64,000 nt of DNA from assembly GCA_900548695.1 (NCBI GenBank), contig URLC01000004.1, positions 1-64,000 of the forward strand, in the 5' to 3' direction. This stretch comes from an uncultured Mycoplasmatota bacterium. Its GTDB lineage: Bacteria > Bacillota_I > Bacilli_A > RF39 > UBA660. This document shows, piece by piece, positions 34,604 through 44,242 of the stretch. The notes beneath the pieces are model-generated. The model had not been told where the DNA came from. It did no database searches and saw only the letters and a list, made by a program, of their open reading frames with translations. The position numbers were made by a program, and so were the translations under genes. Position 1 is the first letter of the stretch, and each line of letters starts with the position of its first letter.

Positions 34604-36899
34604 TATGCTAATAATTTGTCCTAACGAGGAAAAGCTACGTATTTTAGCAACCCTAGAACCAGATCAAAAACTCTTAAATCTAAAATTTATGACCAAAGAA
34701 GAATATTTGAAAAATTATTTTTTCACTTATACAGATGAAGCTATTTTATATCTAATGAAAAAATATCACTATAACGTGGATGTTTGTAAAATTTATTTAA
34801 AATATTTATATGTAATAGATGATACTAAAAAATATCAAAATCCTAAACTAAATTTTTTGGCGAATCTAAAAGAAGAATTAGAAAAAGAAAACTTGTTTGA
34901 GTATCATCCTAATATTAAAAAATATTTAGCCAATAAGAAAAAAATAGTCTTAAATTATCCAAAATTAGACTTATATGAAGAAAAGGCTTTATCAGTCACT
35001 ACCACAAATGACATTTCTTATCATCCAATCAAAGTAGTGGAATATCAAACGATGGAAGATGAAGTTAATGGAGTAGCCTTAGAAATTTTAGACTTATTAA
35101 AAAGAAAAGTGGATATCAATCATATTTATTTAACTAATGTTACTAAAGACTATCTTTATACTATTAAACGACTATTTTCTTATTACAAGATACCAATTAA
35201 TTTGCCGATGAACTATTCTATCCTTGGTACGGAAACAGTCAAAAAATATTTGGAAACTAGCAAACTTGATATTACTAAAAATGATAAAATAACTAGAAAA
35301 TTAGTATCTGTCATTAATTCGCTAAAAACTATCGAAGAAGATAGTCCTGAATTTCGTACGCTGTTACTTTCTAAATTAAAAAATACAAGCATTGATTCAG
35401 TATCTTATCAAGATGCTATTTCTGTTAAAAATCTCGAAAAAGAAACATTTACTGCTGATGATTATGTTTTTGTTTTAGGGTTTAACCAAGATAACTTACC
35501 TAAGTTAGAAAAAGATATTGATTATATATCTGATAAAGATAAAGAAGAAGTAGATCTGTATCAAACCGCTAACAAGAACAACCAAGCTAAGATTGCTTTA
35601 ATGAACTGCTTATTATCTATTGATAATTTGTACTTATCCTATAAACTATCAACCCCATTTCAAAGCATGTATCCATCTAGTTTAATCGAAGAATATAAAA
35701 TGGAAGTATTAACTCCAAAAAAAGATCCATTTTCTAAAAGTAATCTTTATAATGAACTACGTCTAGGCAGTAAATTAGATACTTATAATCGTTATCAAGA
35801 AGAATCCATGATGTTAAAAGAGCTATATACTCACTATCAAATACCTTATCAAACCTATCAAAATACCTTTAACGGAATTAATAAAAATACGTATTTGGAG
35901 CATTTGCCATACCCTTTAAAGCTATCATATACCAGTATAAATACCTATAATGAATGCAAGTTTAAATATTACCTAAACTATGTTTTGAAACTAAATACTT
36001 ATAAAGATACTTTTGCTGCCTTTATCGGATCTCTATATCACAAGATTCTGCAACTTTATAAATATCCTAACTTTGACTTTGAAGAAAAATATCAAAGTTA
36101 TTTAGAAAAAAGAGATTTATCTCTAAAGGAAAAAGTGTTATTAGTCAGACTAAAAAAAGAATTACTAGACTTGTTAGAACAAGAAAAAAAGCAGGATTTA
36201 ATATTAGGATATCAAGATGAACTGCATGAACAAAAAATTGAAATTCCACTAAATAAAGAAATAGAAGTAATTTTTACTGGAACGATTGATAAGATTATGT
36301 ATTATAAAAAAATAGAAGATACATATTTCGCGATTGTTGATTATAAAAGTGGAATGGTGGACACTAAGATTGAAAAAATGAAATATGGTTTATCACTACA
36401 ATTACCTGTTTATCTATATTTAATAGAAACTTCTAAAGTATTTGAAAACCCAATTTTTACAGGAATATATTATCAAAATATTTTATTTAACTATCCGTCT
36501 TTTGAGAAAAAAGATATTGATGTCATAAAAAAAGATCGTTTAAAGCTTCAAGGATATTCAACTGATAATATTAACATTTTAGAACGCTTTGATACTACTT
36601 ATGAAAATAGTGAAGTAATAAAGAGCATGAAATATACTGAAAAAGGTTTTGGTCATTATACTAAAGTTTTAAGTGATGAAGAAGTATATCAAATTACGAA
36701 ATATACTGAAAATTATATCAAAAAAAATATGCATGATATCTTAGATGGAGACTTTAAAATCAATCCTAAAGTATATGATGGCAAAAATATGTCTTGTGAG
36801 TTTTGCGAATTTAAAGATATTTGCTACAAAGAACAAAAAGATATCGTCTATCTAGATAAAGTAGAAGATTTATCATTTTTAGAAAGCGAGGTGAGGTAA
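34584..36899 (+). CDS. addB: AddB-type helicase-nuclease subunit (short)
   Basis: 771 residues. Double-strand break repair partner of AddA. The C-terminal half carries a RecB-type nuclease (GSLYHKIL; VDYKSG) and four cysteines in the AddB Fe-S pattern: one in YNECKFKYYL and CxxCxxxxxC in SCEFCEFKDIC. B. subtilis AddB has ~1160 residues and an N-terminal Walker A; here the N-terminus (MLIICPNEEKLR) has no GxGKT and the protein is much shorter. Start ATG 34584 follows an aagga site; GTG 34575 is too close to it. Directly followed by addA. Confidence 0.88.
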   Translation: MLKLEDNMLIICPNEEKLRILATLEPDQKLLNLKFMTKEEYLKNYFFTYTDEAILYLMKKYHYNVDVCKIYLKYLYVIDDTKKYQNPKLNFLANLKEELEKENLFEYHPNIKKYLANKKKIVLNYPKLDLYEEKALSVTTTNDISYHPIKVVEYQTMEDEVNGVALEILDLLKRKVDINHIYLTNVTKDYLYTIKRLFSYYKIPINLPMNYSILGTETVKKYLETSKLDITKNDKITRKLVSVINSLKTIEEDSPEFRTLLLSKLKNTSIDSVSYQDAISVKNLEKETFTADDYVFVLGFNQDNLPKLEKDIDYISDKDKEEVDLYQTANKNNQAKIALMNCLLSIDNLYLSYKLSTPFQSMYPSSLIEEYKMEVLTPKKDPFSKSNLYNELRLGSKLDTYNRYQEESMMLKELYTHYQIPYQTYQNTFNGINKNTYLEHLPYPLKLSYTSINTYNECKFKYYLNYVLKLNTYKDTFAAFIGSLYHKILQLYKYPNFDFEEKYQSYLEKRDLSLKEKVLLVRLKKELLDLLEQEKKQDLILGYQDELHEQKIEIPLNKEIEVIFTGTIDKIMYYKKIEDTYFAIVDYKSGMVDTKIEKMKYGLSLQLPVYLYLIETSKVFENPIFTGIYYQNILFNYPSFEKKDIDVIKKDRLKLQGYSTDNINILERFDTTYENSEVIKSMKYTEKGFGHYTKVLSDEEVYQITKYTENYIKKNMHDILDGDFKINPKVYDGKNMSCEFCEFKDICYKEQKDIVYLDKVEDLSFLESEVR

Positions 36900-39800
36900 G
36901 TGCCAAGTTGGACTAAAGAGCAGTTGCAAGCAATTGAAGAAGAAGGAAAAAATATTATTGTATCAGCTGGAGCAGGTAGCGGTAAGACCGCAGTTTTAAC
37001 TGAAAGAGTAATTAGAAAACTAAAAAGTGGAGTTCATATCAATGAATTATTAGTTTTAACATTCACGAATGCTGCGGCTGCTGAAATGAAAGAACGTATT
37101 AGAAAAGCAATTAGAAAAACGGAAGGTCTAGAGGAAGAAATGAATTTGATTGATGGTGCTTATATCACTACTTTCGACTCTTTTGCCTTATCTATCGTAA
37201 AAAAATATCATACGGTAATCAACTGCACCAATAACATTCAAATCACGGATGATGTTGTTATAAATATCGAAAAAAACAAACTATTAGAACAAATTTTAGA
37301 TGAGAAATATCTACTACAAGATAAACGGTTTACGAAGCTAATTCATGACTTTTGTTACAAGGATGACAAAGATTTAAAAAAAGAACTATTAGGAATCTAT
37401 CAAAAAATAGAACTAAAATATGATAAAGAAGATTTTTTAACTAACTATATCAGAAACTATACAACTTCTTGGGATAATGTGATAGAAGAATATCAATCTA
37501 ATATTTTAGAAGACTTAAAAAAAATCAAAGAATTAGTTTATGATATGTCTTCCTATTTTGATGGGACTTATATAACTAAAGTAGAAGATACGTTACATGA
37601 TTTATTAGAAAAAGAAACCTATGAGGAGAAAAAGAAAGCCTTAGATAAAATAGAACGATTTCCAGCTCTTCCTAAAAATAGTCCGGAAGAAGGAAAAAAT
37701 CTAAAGAAAGAATTAACTGATGTTTTAAGCAACTTAAAAGACAAAATGATTTACGAAACAGTAACTGATATGCGTAAAGAATTAGAAAAAACAGTTTCTA
37801 ATCAACAAGAAATAATTTCTATTTTAAAAGAACTAGATCAAAGATTATCTATTTATAAAAAAGAAAACGAAATTTATAACTTTACTGATATTTCTAGATT
37901 AGCAATAAAAATAGTTGCTGAAAATCAAGATATACGAGAAGAACTAACTGATAGTTTTCATGAAATCATGGTTGATGAATATCAAGATACATCAGATACT
38001 CAAGAAAAATTCATTTCTTTAATTTCTAAAAATAATGTTTATATGGTAGGGGATATTAAGCAATCAATCTATCGTTTTCGTAATGCCAATCCTTATCTTT
38101 TTAAGCAAAAATATGATACTTATAGTGAAAAAGAAGCCGGCATAAAAATAGACTTAGTAAAAAACTTTCGATCTAGAAGAGAAGTGTTAGAAGACATTAA
38201 TTTATTATTTAATCAATTTATGGATGATGATATTGGTGGAGCCGATTATAAAACTAGTCATCAAATGGTTTTTGGTAATATGGCCTATGAAGAAGCTGGT
38301 AAAAATAAAGAAAACCATCACCTAGACTTAATCACTTATGAGAAAGATAATTTAAAAAATGTTACTAAAGATGAACTGGAAGCTTTTATTATTGCTTCTG
38401 ATATAAAAGAAAAAATGCATAGTAATTATCTAATATTTGATAAAGACACAAGTATTTTAAGAACTTTAGAATATAAAGATATTGTCATTTTATTAGATAA
38501 AAGTAAAAACTTTGAACTATATAAAAAGATTTTTGAATATGAAGGTATTCCACTATCAATTTTAAAAGAAGAATCTCTAAGTAAAGATAATGATATCTTA
38601 GTTATTAAAAATCTTTTAAATTTAATTATTCGTATTACTAAAAAAGATGATTTTGATAGTTTAAAATATAGCTTCGTATCAGTAGCTAGAAGTTTCTTAT
38701 TTTCTTTATCAGATGAAGAAATTTATGATGCTATAGTAAATGATAAAATAAAAGCTACTAAACTATATCAACAACTAGAAGAATTAAGCCAAAAACTATC
38801 AGAAACTGCTGCTAGTGAATTCTTTTTATTAGTGATAGACAAAGTAGAGTATGAAAAAAAACTATTAACAATTGGTAATATAACCGCTTTCCAAGTTCGG
38901 TTAGAATATATTTATAATTTAATAGCAAGTCTAGAGCAAAATGGTTATACTTTAGAGGATATTGTTAACCATCTAGATGCTATATTCGATAGTGGTCAGG
39001 ATTTAAAATTTAATATTAATAGCAACAGTAGTAATAGTGCTAAAATCATGACTATTCATAAATCAAAAGGATTAGAGTTTCCAATCTGTTATTTTGCTGG
39101 TTTTTCTTCAAAATTTAATATGAGCGAATTAAAAGAAAAAATTATTTTTGATAATCATTATGGCTTGATTTTACCAACAGTAACTGATTTTTATAAAGAT
39201 ACTATCTTAAAGACCTTAGTCAAGGAAAAGACTAAAAAAGAAGAAATATCAGAACGTATAAGATTACTATATGTAGCGGTAACTAGAGCCAAAGAAAAAA
39301 TGATTATTGTAACAGAACAACAAGAAGAAGGAAGTGAAATAGAATTTGTTCCTCTAGCCATAAGAGAAAAATACAATTCTTTCTCATCTATCATCAAAAG
39401 TGTTTATAATAGCCTATTACCATATAATAAGAAGGTTAAGGTATCACCAACAAAAGATTATCTATTATCACAAAAACAAAATACAAAAGACAATTTAAAA
39501 TTAAAAACGGATTCTTTAAAAGTAGAGGAGTTAGATATTTTATTTAAAGAAAAAGAAAGTAGTAGATACTCAAAAGATATCTTACATATTTCAACTAAAG
39601 AAGAACAAGAAAAAATGGCTTTTGGTATCAAAGTTCACGAAGCCCTAGAAGAAGTAGATTTTAAAAATCCTAACTTAGATAACTTTTCTGAAAAGGTAAA
39701 ATCTAAAATAGTAGCTTTTCTAAAATCTGATATTATAAAAAACAATTTAAAGGCTAATTTTTATAAGGAATATGAATTTGTTGACTTAGAAAAAAACACC

Positions 39801-40007
39801 CATGGTATTATTGACTTAATTATCGAAAAAGAAGAGAAAATTATTATTATTGATTATAAATTAAAAAATATTGACGATGAAAACTATGATAAGCAATTAA
39901 ATGGTTACAGAACCTTTTTAGAAAAGAAAACTAAAAAAACAGTAGACTGCTATTTATATTCAATCATAACCGAAAAATTTCGTCTAATAACAAAAGAAAA
40001 AGAGTAG
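36900..40007 (+). CDS. addA: ATP-dependent helicase-nuclease AddA
   Basis: 1035-residue UvrD-type helicase with a C-terminal RecB-like nuclease; with AddB it resects double-strand DNA ends for recombination. Walker A SAGAGSGKT (22-30), TFTNAAAAEMKERI, Walker B VDEYQDTSD, GDIKQSIYRFR, HKSKGLEFPICYFAG and VAVTRAKEKM are the helicase motifs in order; the nuclease shows HEALEE, GIIDLIIEKEEKIIIIDYKLKN near the end. GTG start, one base after the addB stop. About 200 residues shorter than B. subtilis AddA. Confidence 0.95.
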   Translation: MPSWTKEQLQAIEEEGKNIIVSAGAGSGKTAVLTERVIRKLKSGVHINELLVLTFTNAAAAEMKERIRKAIRKTEGLEEEMNLIDGAYITTFDSFALSIVKKYHTVINCTNNIQITDDVVINIEKNKLLEQILDEKYLLQDKRFTKLIHDFCYKDDKDLKKELLGIYQKIELKYDKEDFLTNYIRNYTTSWDNVIEEYQSNILEDLKKIKELVYDMSSYFDGTYITKVEDTLHDLLEKETYEEKKKALDKIERFPALPKNSPEEGKNLKKELTDVLSNLKDKMIYETVTDMRKELEKTVSNQQEIISILKELDQRLSIYKKENEIYNFTDISRLAIKIVAENQDIREELTDSFHEIMVDEYQDTSDTQEKFISLISKNNVYMVGDIKQSIYRFRNANPYLFKQKYDTYSEKEAGIKIDLVKNFRSRREVLEDINLLFNQFMDDDIGGADYKTSHQMVFGNMAYEEAGKNKENHHLDLITYEKDNLKNVTKDELEAFIIASDIKEKMHSNYLIFDKDTSILRTLEYKDIVILLDKSKNFELYKKIFEYEGIPLSILKEESLSKDNDILVIKNLLNLIIRITKKDDFDSLKYSFVSVARSFLFSLSDEEIYDAIVNDKIKATKLYQQLEELSQKLSETAASEFFLLVIDKVEYEKKLLTIGNITAFQVRLEYIYNLIASLEQNGYTLEDIVNHLDAIFDSGQDLKFNINSNSSNSAKIMTIHKSKGLEFPICYFAGFSSKFNMSELKEKIIFDNHYGLILPTVTDFYKDTILKTLVKEKTKKEEISERIRLLYVAVTRAKEKMIIVTEQQEEGSEIEFVPLAIREKYNSFSSIIKSVYNSLLPYNKKVKVSPTKDYLLSQKQNTKDNLKLKTDSLKVEELDILFKEKESSRYSKDILHISTKEEQEKMAFGIKVHEALEEVDFKNPNLDNFSEKVKSKIVAFLKSDIIKNNLKANFYKEYEFVDLEKNTHGIIDLIIEKEEKIIIIDYKLKNIDDENYDKQLNGYRTFLEKKTKKTVDCYLYSIITEKFRLITKEKE

Positions 40008-40023
40008 TGTTACTCTTTTTTTA
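39996..40023. terminator. Bidirectional terminator between addA and the minus-strand genes
   Basis: Stem aaaagagta / tactctttt with loop gtgt; A-run on one side and T-run on the other allow it to serve both converging genes. It overlaps the addA stop codon. Confidence 0.8.
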
Positions 40024-40548
40024 TTTAGATACTTTTTCTAAAGTCTTATTATTAAATACTTCATCATACATTTCTGGACCTAGTAAATCTTTGAAATATT
40101 CATGTCTAACGATTTCCATTGGATCTTCACAATTAATAACAATTGCATCAGACTTTTTTAATTTAGAATGGATAACATAGTATGAGTGTTCAAACATTTC
40201 TAAAGTCATATTATAATCATGAAAGACATCTTCTTCCACATAAGTATTTACTTCCTCGTGATAGCACTCTGCAAAGGGCTTGACATGCACTAATTTTATT
40301 CCAAGCTTATTGTCTTCTCCCAGTTGATACGCCAACTCATTTGGATATCTAGAGTAATATTCATCGTAATAAATACCATCTTTTTTCTTCAATAACACAA
40401 CTTTTCCAAAAATCATTGCTTCATTCTGCGATACTTCCTCAAAAGGATCAAATGATACATCCCAAATAACTCTTTTTCTTTCTGGATTATTAAAGTACTG
40501 AGGCCCAACAAAAATTAATCCTAAATAATAATCATCAAGATTAAACAT
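40021..40548 (-). CDS. Conserved-looking acidic protein, unknown function
   Basis: 175 residues, acidic, rich in aromatic residues, cytoplasmic (no signal or membrane segment). Start ATG 40548 has a ggtga ribosome site. It follows pyrH on the minus strand after 26 bp, so they are probably co-transcribed. I do not recognise a family; the text (FNLDDYYLGLIFVGPQYF at the N-terminus) shows no enzyme motif. Confidence 0.65.
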   Translation of the reverse strand: MFNLDDYYLGLIFVGPQYFNNPERKRVIWDVSFDPFEEVSQNEAMIFGKVVLLKKKDGIYYDEYYSRYPNELAYQLGEDNKLGIKLVHVKPFAECYHEEVNTYVEEDVFHDYNMTLEMFEHSYYVIHSKLKKSDAIVINCEDPMEIVRHEYFKDLLGPEMYDEVFNNKTLEKVSK

Positions 40549-40574
40549 AAAATCACCAGCTTTTAATTTACTAT

Positions 40575-41273
40575 CTATTCTACAACAGAACCAATCTTTT
40601 CACCAAGTAAAAGTTTTCTTAAGTTTCCAGGCTTATGTATATTAAAAACTAAAATAGGTATTTTTTCCTCCATACATAAACTAATAGCAGTAGAATCCAT
40701 CACTTTCAAGTTTTTATTTAAAACATCTAAATAACTAACTTTTGGTAAGAATAAAGCATCTTTATCCTGTTTAGGATCTCTATCATAAATACCATCAACA
40801 TTAGTAGCTTTAATCAAAGCTTCTGCCTTAATTTCGGCAGCTCTTAAAGCTGCTGCTGTATCAGTTGAGAAAAATGGGCTACCCGTACCACAACCAAAAA
40901 TTGTAATTCGTCCCCTTTCCAAATGCCTAATAGCTCGGTCTTTAATATAAAACTCTGCTACTTGACGCATCTCGATTCCAGTTTGCACCCGTACTTCTTG
41001 TCCTATCTGTTTAAAAGCATCTCCTAAAGTTAATGCGTTCATGGTAGTTGCTAGCATCCCAATATAATCACTCGTAGCTCGGTCCATATAATTATTTAAT
41101 TTACCACGCCAAAAGTTTCCTCCACCAACAACAATAGCAATTTCAACGCCCATATCAGCACATTCTTTTATTTCCTTAGCAAAATTAATTACTTCATCGA
41201 AATCAATTCCTTTTCCTTTATCTCCAGCCAAAGCTTCACCACTGAATTTTAATAAAACACGTTTATACTTCAA
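40575..41273 (-). CDS. pyrH: UMP kinase PyrH
   Basis: 232-residue amino-acid-kinase-fold enzyme converting UMP to UDP in pyrimidine nucleotide synthesis. Motifs LLKFSGEALAG (~7-17), VGGGNFWRG (~49-57), RATSDYIGMLATTMNALTL (~64-82) and KATNVDGIYDRDPK (~155-168) are typical. It starts at TTG 41273, 8 bases after an aaggag site; an ATG nearer that site is out of frame and stops after three codons. In most Bacilli pyrH lies with rpsB-tsf-frr; here it stands apart on the opposite strand. Confidence 0.96.
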   Translation of the reverse strand: MKYKRVLLKFSGEALAGDKGKGIDFDEVINFAKEIKECADMGVEIAIVVGGGNFWRGKLNNYMDRATSDYIGMLATTMNALTLGDAFKQIGQEVRVQTGIEMRQVAEFYIKDRAIRHLERGRITIFGCGTGSPFFSTDTAAALRAAEIKAEALIKATNVDGIYDRDPKQDKDALFLPKVSYLDVLNKNLKVMDSTAISLCMEEKIPILVFNIHKPGNLRKLLLGEKIGSVVE

Positions 41274-41355
41274 AATTTCATCTCCTTATCTTATTAATAG
41301 TGTAACACAACTATAAAAAATAAAAACAATAAAAATTGAAAAAAAGGAAGACTTA

Positions 41356-41364
41356 TGGTATAAT
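41356..41364 (+). promoter_or_regulatory. Extended -10 promoter of the 41394 operon
   Basis: TGGTATAAT at 41356-41364, in the 120-bp divergent region between pyrH and the 41394 gene. Confidence 0.6.
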
Positions 41365-41393
41365 AACCAAACTAGAAAAAGGGAGTAAAAATT

Positions 41394-42371
41394 ATGTTAT
41401 ACTTTAAAGAAATATCTACAGATTTAACAGAAGAAGAATTACTAGAAATATTAATCAAAAACAAAATGACCTATAGCATGTTAGAGCAAGAAATTAACAA
41501 ATTAAAAAATGCGGAATTATCCTTGCCTAAAGTTTTAGACCAAGAAGAAACTAAACCAATGATTCTTGAAAAAGAGAAGCCACATGAAGTAAATAGTTTT
41601 GAAGATGCCGTGGACTATTACTTATCGAATTTAAAAAATATAGAACCGTCCACTTCAGAGGTCGAAATAAATTCTTTACTACCATCTAAAAATAATCATA
41701 ATTACAGAAATTTACTTCTTAGATTAAAACTGGAATATATTAAAAATATTCGTGAAATAAAAGAAATATTAGAAGAGGAAATCAAAGGATTAACTGTCGA
41801 AGATTTAGACTACTTTAAAAAAGAACTACTACAAGAAGAAAAAAAATTAAATTGTATAAATAACTTACTGAAACCAAATACAAAAGAATCTAAAGAAAAC
41901 CAAGTAGAAAATAAACTGATTTTTGTTCCTACATCAGGTGGCAATATTAGAGCAATCGAAGACTTGAAAAATATCCCTAGAGAATATTATGCTGGTTTCT
42001 ATGGATTATTTTGTTCAATCAAAGATTCTTCATTTAAAAATGTCAAAAGAATACCTAAATTAAACGCAACTGTTGGGGGATTTAGTGAAGTAAAAGATAC
42101 CGCCATTAGAGTTATCTTTGATCGTATAGATACAACAACTTATGCTATCATAACCGCTTTTATAAAAAAGACTCAAAATAATAAAGGATATAGAAATCAA
42201 CTAGAACAAAGAGTTTCAGATTATTGTAATATTAAACCAATACTAATAGCTAGTCTAAATGATGAAAACTTCTTAAAATACCAAGCAGAAAGAGAACAAG
42301 AATTATGGGATTTATTAACTGAAAATATGAAAAAGAAAAACGGGGGACAACAAAAATGCAAGAAGAATTAA
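41394..42371 (+). CDS. Protein with a RelE/HigB-like C-terminal domain
   Basis: 325 residues. The N-terminal ~185 are helical and charged. Residues ~200-300 resemble the RelE/ParE toxin fold, especially phage-type HigB: IRAIEDLKNIPREYYAGFYG, then AIRVIFDRIDTTTYAII with AFIKKTQNNKGYRNQLEQRV, where the RVIF strand, KKTQ and final helix match the family pattern. A small toxin would be ~100 residues; here it is the tail of a larger protein. It overlaps the next gene by 16 bp. Whether it cleaves RNA or is an inactive structural domain is unknown. Assignment is from motif reading only. Confidence 0.55.
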   Translation: MLYFKEISTDLTEEELLEILIKNKMTYSMLEQEINKLKNAELSLPKVLDQEETKPMILEKEKPHEVNSFEDAVDYYLSNLKNIEPSTSEVEINSLLPSKNNHNYRNLLLRLKLEYIKNIREIKEILEEEIKGLTVEDLDYFKKELLQEEKKLNCINNLLKPNTKESKENQVENKLIFVPTSGGNIRAIEDLKNIPREYYAGFYGLFCSIKDSSFKNVKRIPKLNATVGGFSEVKDTAIRVIFDRIDTTTYAIITAFIKKTQNNKGYRNQLEQRVSDYCNIKPILIASLNDENFLKYQAEREQELWDLLTENMKKKNGGQQKCKKN

Positions 42372-44179
42372 TTAAAAAATTACAACAAATGCAAGAGTCT
42401 TTAAAAGAACAATTAGCCCTGAAATCTCCAGAAGAAAACTGGTATCAAGAATTTTTAAAAGATAAAGATTTTGCTAATCCTCTAACTTACGAAAAAGTAA
42501 ACTTTAAAAAATTTTTAATGGCTTATATCAGAAGTCAAGTCTCCAATTATTCTTTAGAAGAATTAGAAGAAATTACTACTCCTTTAAGTAAATTTATAGT
42601 TGAAAATGACTTAGATACTGCTCAAACTGCTATAAATATTATTATGGACTTCGCCGAACCCTATGTTTATCCAGCCATAAAACCTGTTTTAGAAGATGAT
42701 AATCAAATTAGAAAACAGCATATGTTATATAAAATATTAGAAGGCTATAACTATACAGATTCTACTTTTGATACACTAAAAACAATGGTAATGCAAGAAG
42801 GTGGCAAATTAGTAGATTTTATTAAAGAATTTGTAAAATACCCTGAAGTATGGGAATATGGTTTATCAATAATTTTAGCTTTTAAAGAAATATCTGAAAG
42901 ACAATATATCTTAGAAAAAGAATATGACCTTCGCATGCCAGAAGTAATCCCTAAAAATAAAGACTTAGCCATTAGAGGTATCCTAGAGCAAGAATATCAT
43001 ATCAATATCATTACACCATACTGTCAAAAAATCAGCAAATACTACCAAAAGCTTCAAAAAAAATCAGCAAAAGAAAAAAATCATATAAGAAAAGAAATCA
43101 GTGACTATGATAAAATAATTGCTAAAATAAAGTCTTTATCTAAAGGACCAATAGTAAACTTTGCTAATTTTTTAGTAGGAATTTCTAATAAAGATATAAG
43201 AGTAGAAATTTTAAAATATATCTATCAACACAATCGACCATACTATCAAGCTCTAGAAGAAAAATATAAACATTATAAAGAAAACTCTATTTTAAATTAT
43301 CAAAGCTTATGTCAAGAATATCACTTAGCATCAAAAATAACTATGGAAGAATTAACTAAAAAATATAGTTATAACGACTTAGAATGGATGATAAAAACTT
43401 TAACTAAACTAGGTATCAGAGATGGTGATGATCTTGCCTATGTTTTAAAAACTAGCACTAAAGCCTACACAGAAAAATTACGTAGCTTAATTACTAAAAA
43501 TTTATTAACTAAAGAAATGTTTGCTAATAATATTTATTTGCTAGATCCAGAAGAAAATGTTTATGATAAGGTAGCAAAAAATGAAAAGATATTAATAGAA
43601 AAAACTATCCGTTCAGAAATTTATAAAGGCGGAAAAGATATGATGTTAATAGAATCCGAAAGGCTAGATTTAAACCTAGAAGTACTAAAAGAATACGACT
43701 TATTATCAGCTTTAAAAACATCTGAAGATAAGAAATTTTTGGCCAGTAACAATCTAAGAGATAAAATTGACTTAGCTTTAGAACTAGGACTTGAAAATTT
43801 CATAGTTCAAAACTTGGGAATTTTAAACTATGAAATAGTAAAATTTGAACGTTTAAAGCTTCTAAAAGATTTAGACATCAAAGTAGAAACGAAAGAAGAT
43901 TTAGAAAGAGTTTTAAAAGATGAACATTTTTTTGTTCCTGATAATAAAATACCTCGTTATATAGCAGAACAAGAAGCAAAAATAGAAGTCTTAAAATCTT
44001 CTTCACCCAATTTACCAAATTTAAAAGAAACCCCAAGAACTTATATTTTTAATGGTATTATTTTTTCTAAAAATAAATTAAAAAGAAGTATGGAAAAAAA
44101 TGATTCTTTATTTATTGATAGAAAATTAGCACCAACTGAATATCAAAAAGTTAAGAGCTATTTAACTTTCAAAAAGTAA
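42356..44179 (+). CDS. Large helical protein coupled to the RelE-like gene
   Basis: 607 residues, almost all predicted helix, charged, no membrane segment and no enzyme motif. Repeating stretches such as LSALKTSEDKKFLASNNLRD and KLLKDLDIKVETKEDLERVL suggest helical-repeat modules. It starts inside the end of the RelE-like gene (16-bp overlap, ribosome site gggggac), so the two are translated together and may form a complex. Unrecognised family. Confidence 0.65.
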   Translation: MQEELIKKLQQMQESLKEQLALKSPEENWYQEFLKDKDFANPLTYEKVNFKKFLMAYIRSQVSNYSLEELEEITTPLSKFIVENDLDTAQTAINIIMDFAEPYVYPAIKPVLEDDNQIRKQHMLYKILEGYNYTDSTFDTLKTMVMQEGGKLVDFIKEFVKYPEVWEYGLSIILAFKEISERQYILEKEYDLRMPEVIPKNKDLAIRGILEQEYHINIITPYCQKISKYYQKLQKKSAKEKNHIRKEISDYDKIIAKIKSLSKGPIVNFANFLVGISNKDIRVEILKYIYQHNRPYYQALEEKYKHYKENSILNYQSLCQEYHLASKITMEELTKKYSYNDLEWMIKTLTKLGIRDGDDLAYVLKTSTKAYTEKLRSLITKNLLTKEMFANNIYLLDPEENVYDKVAKNEKILIEKTIRSEIYKGGKDMMLIESERLDLNLEVLKEYDLLSALKTSEDKKFLASNNLRDKIDLALELGLENFIVQNLGILNYEIVKFERLKLLKDLDIKVETKEDLERVLKDEHFFVPDNKIPRYIAEQEAKIEVLKSSSPNLPNLKETPRTYIFNGIIFSKNKLKRSMEKNDSLFIDRKLAPTEYQKVKSYLTFKK

Positions 44180-44203
44180 AAACTTGAAAAATGAGTCAAA
44201 ATG

Positions 44204-44212
44204 TGATATAAT
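44204..44212 (+). promoter_or_regulatory. Extended -10 promoter of dinG
   Basis: TGATATAAT at 44204-44212. Confidence 0.55.
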
Positions 44213-44242
44213 TAGCCAACAATATGAAGAGGGGGAATGGCT

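Noticed and set aside
41279..41290. Three-codon frame before pyrH (minus strand) as a regulatory leader peptide
   Set aside because: Its ATG directly touches the ribosome site and it is too short to judge; the TTG start of pyrH is explained without it.
42751..42972. Minus-strand frames inside addA, the 607-residue gene and dinG
   Set aside because: Shadows of strongly coding plus-strand genes; no promoters or ribosome sites.
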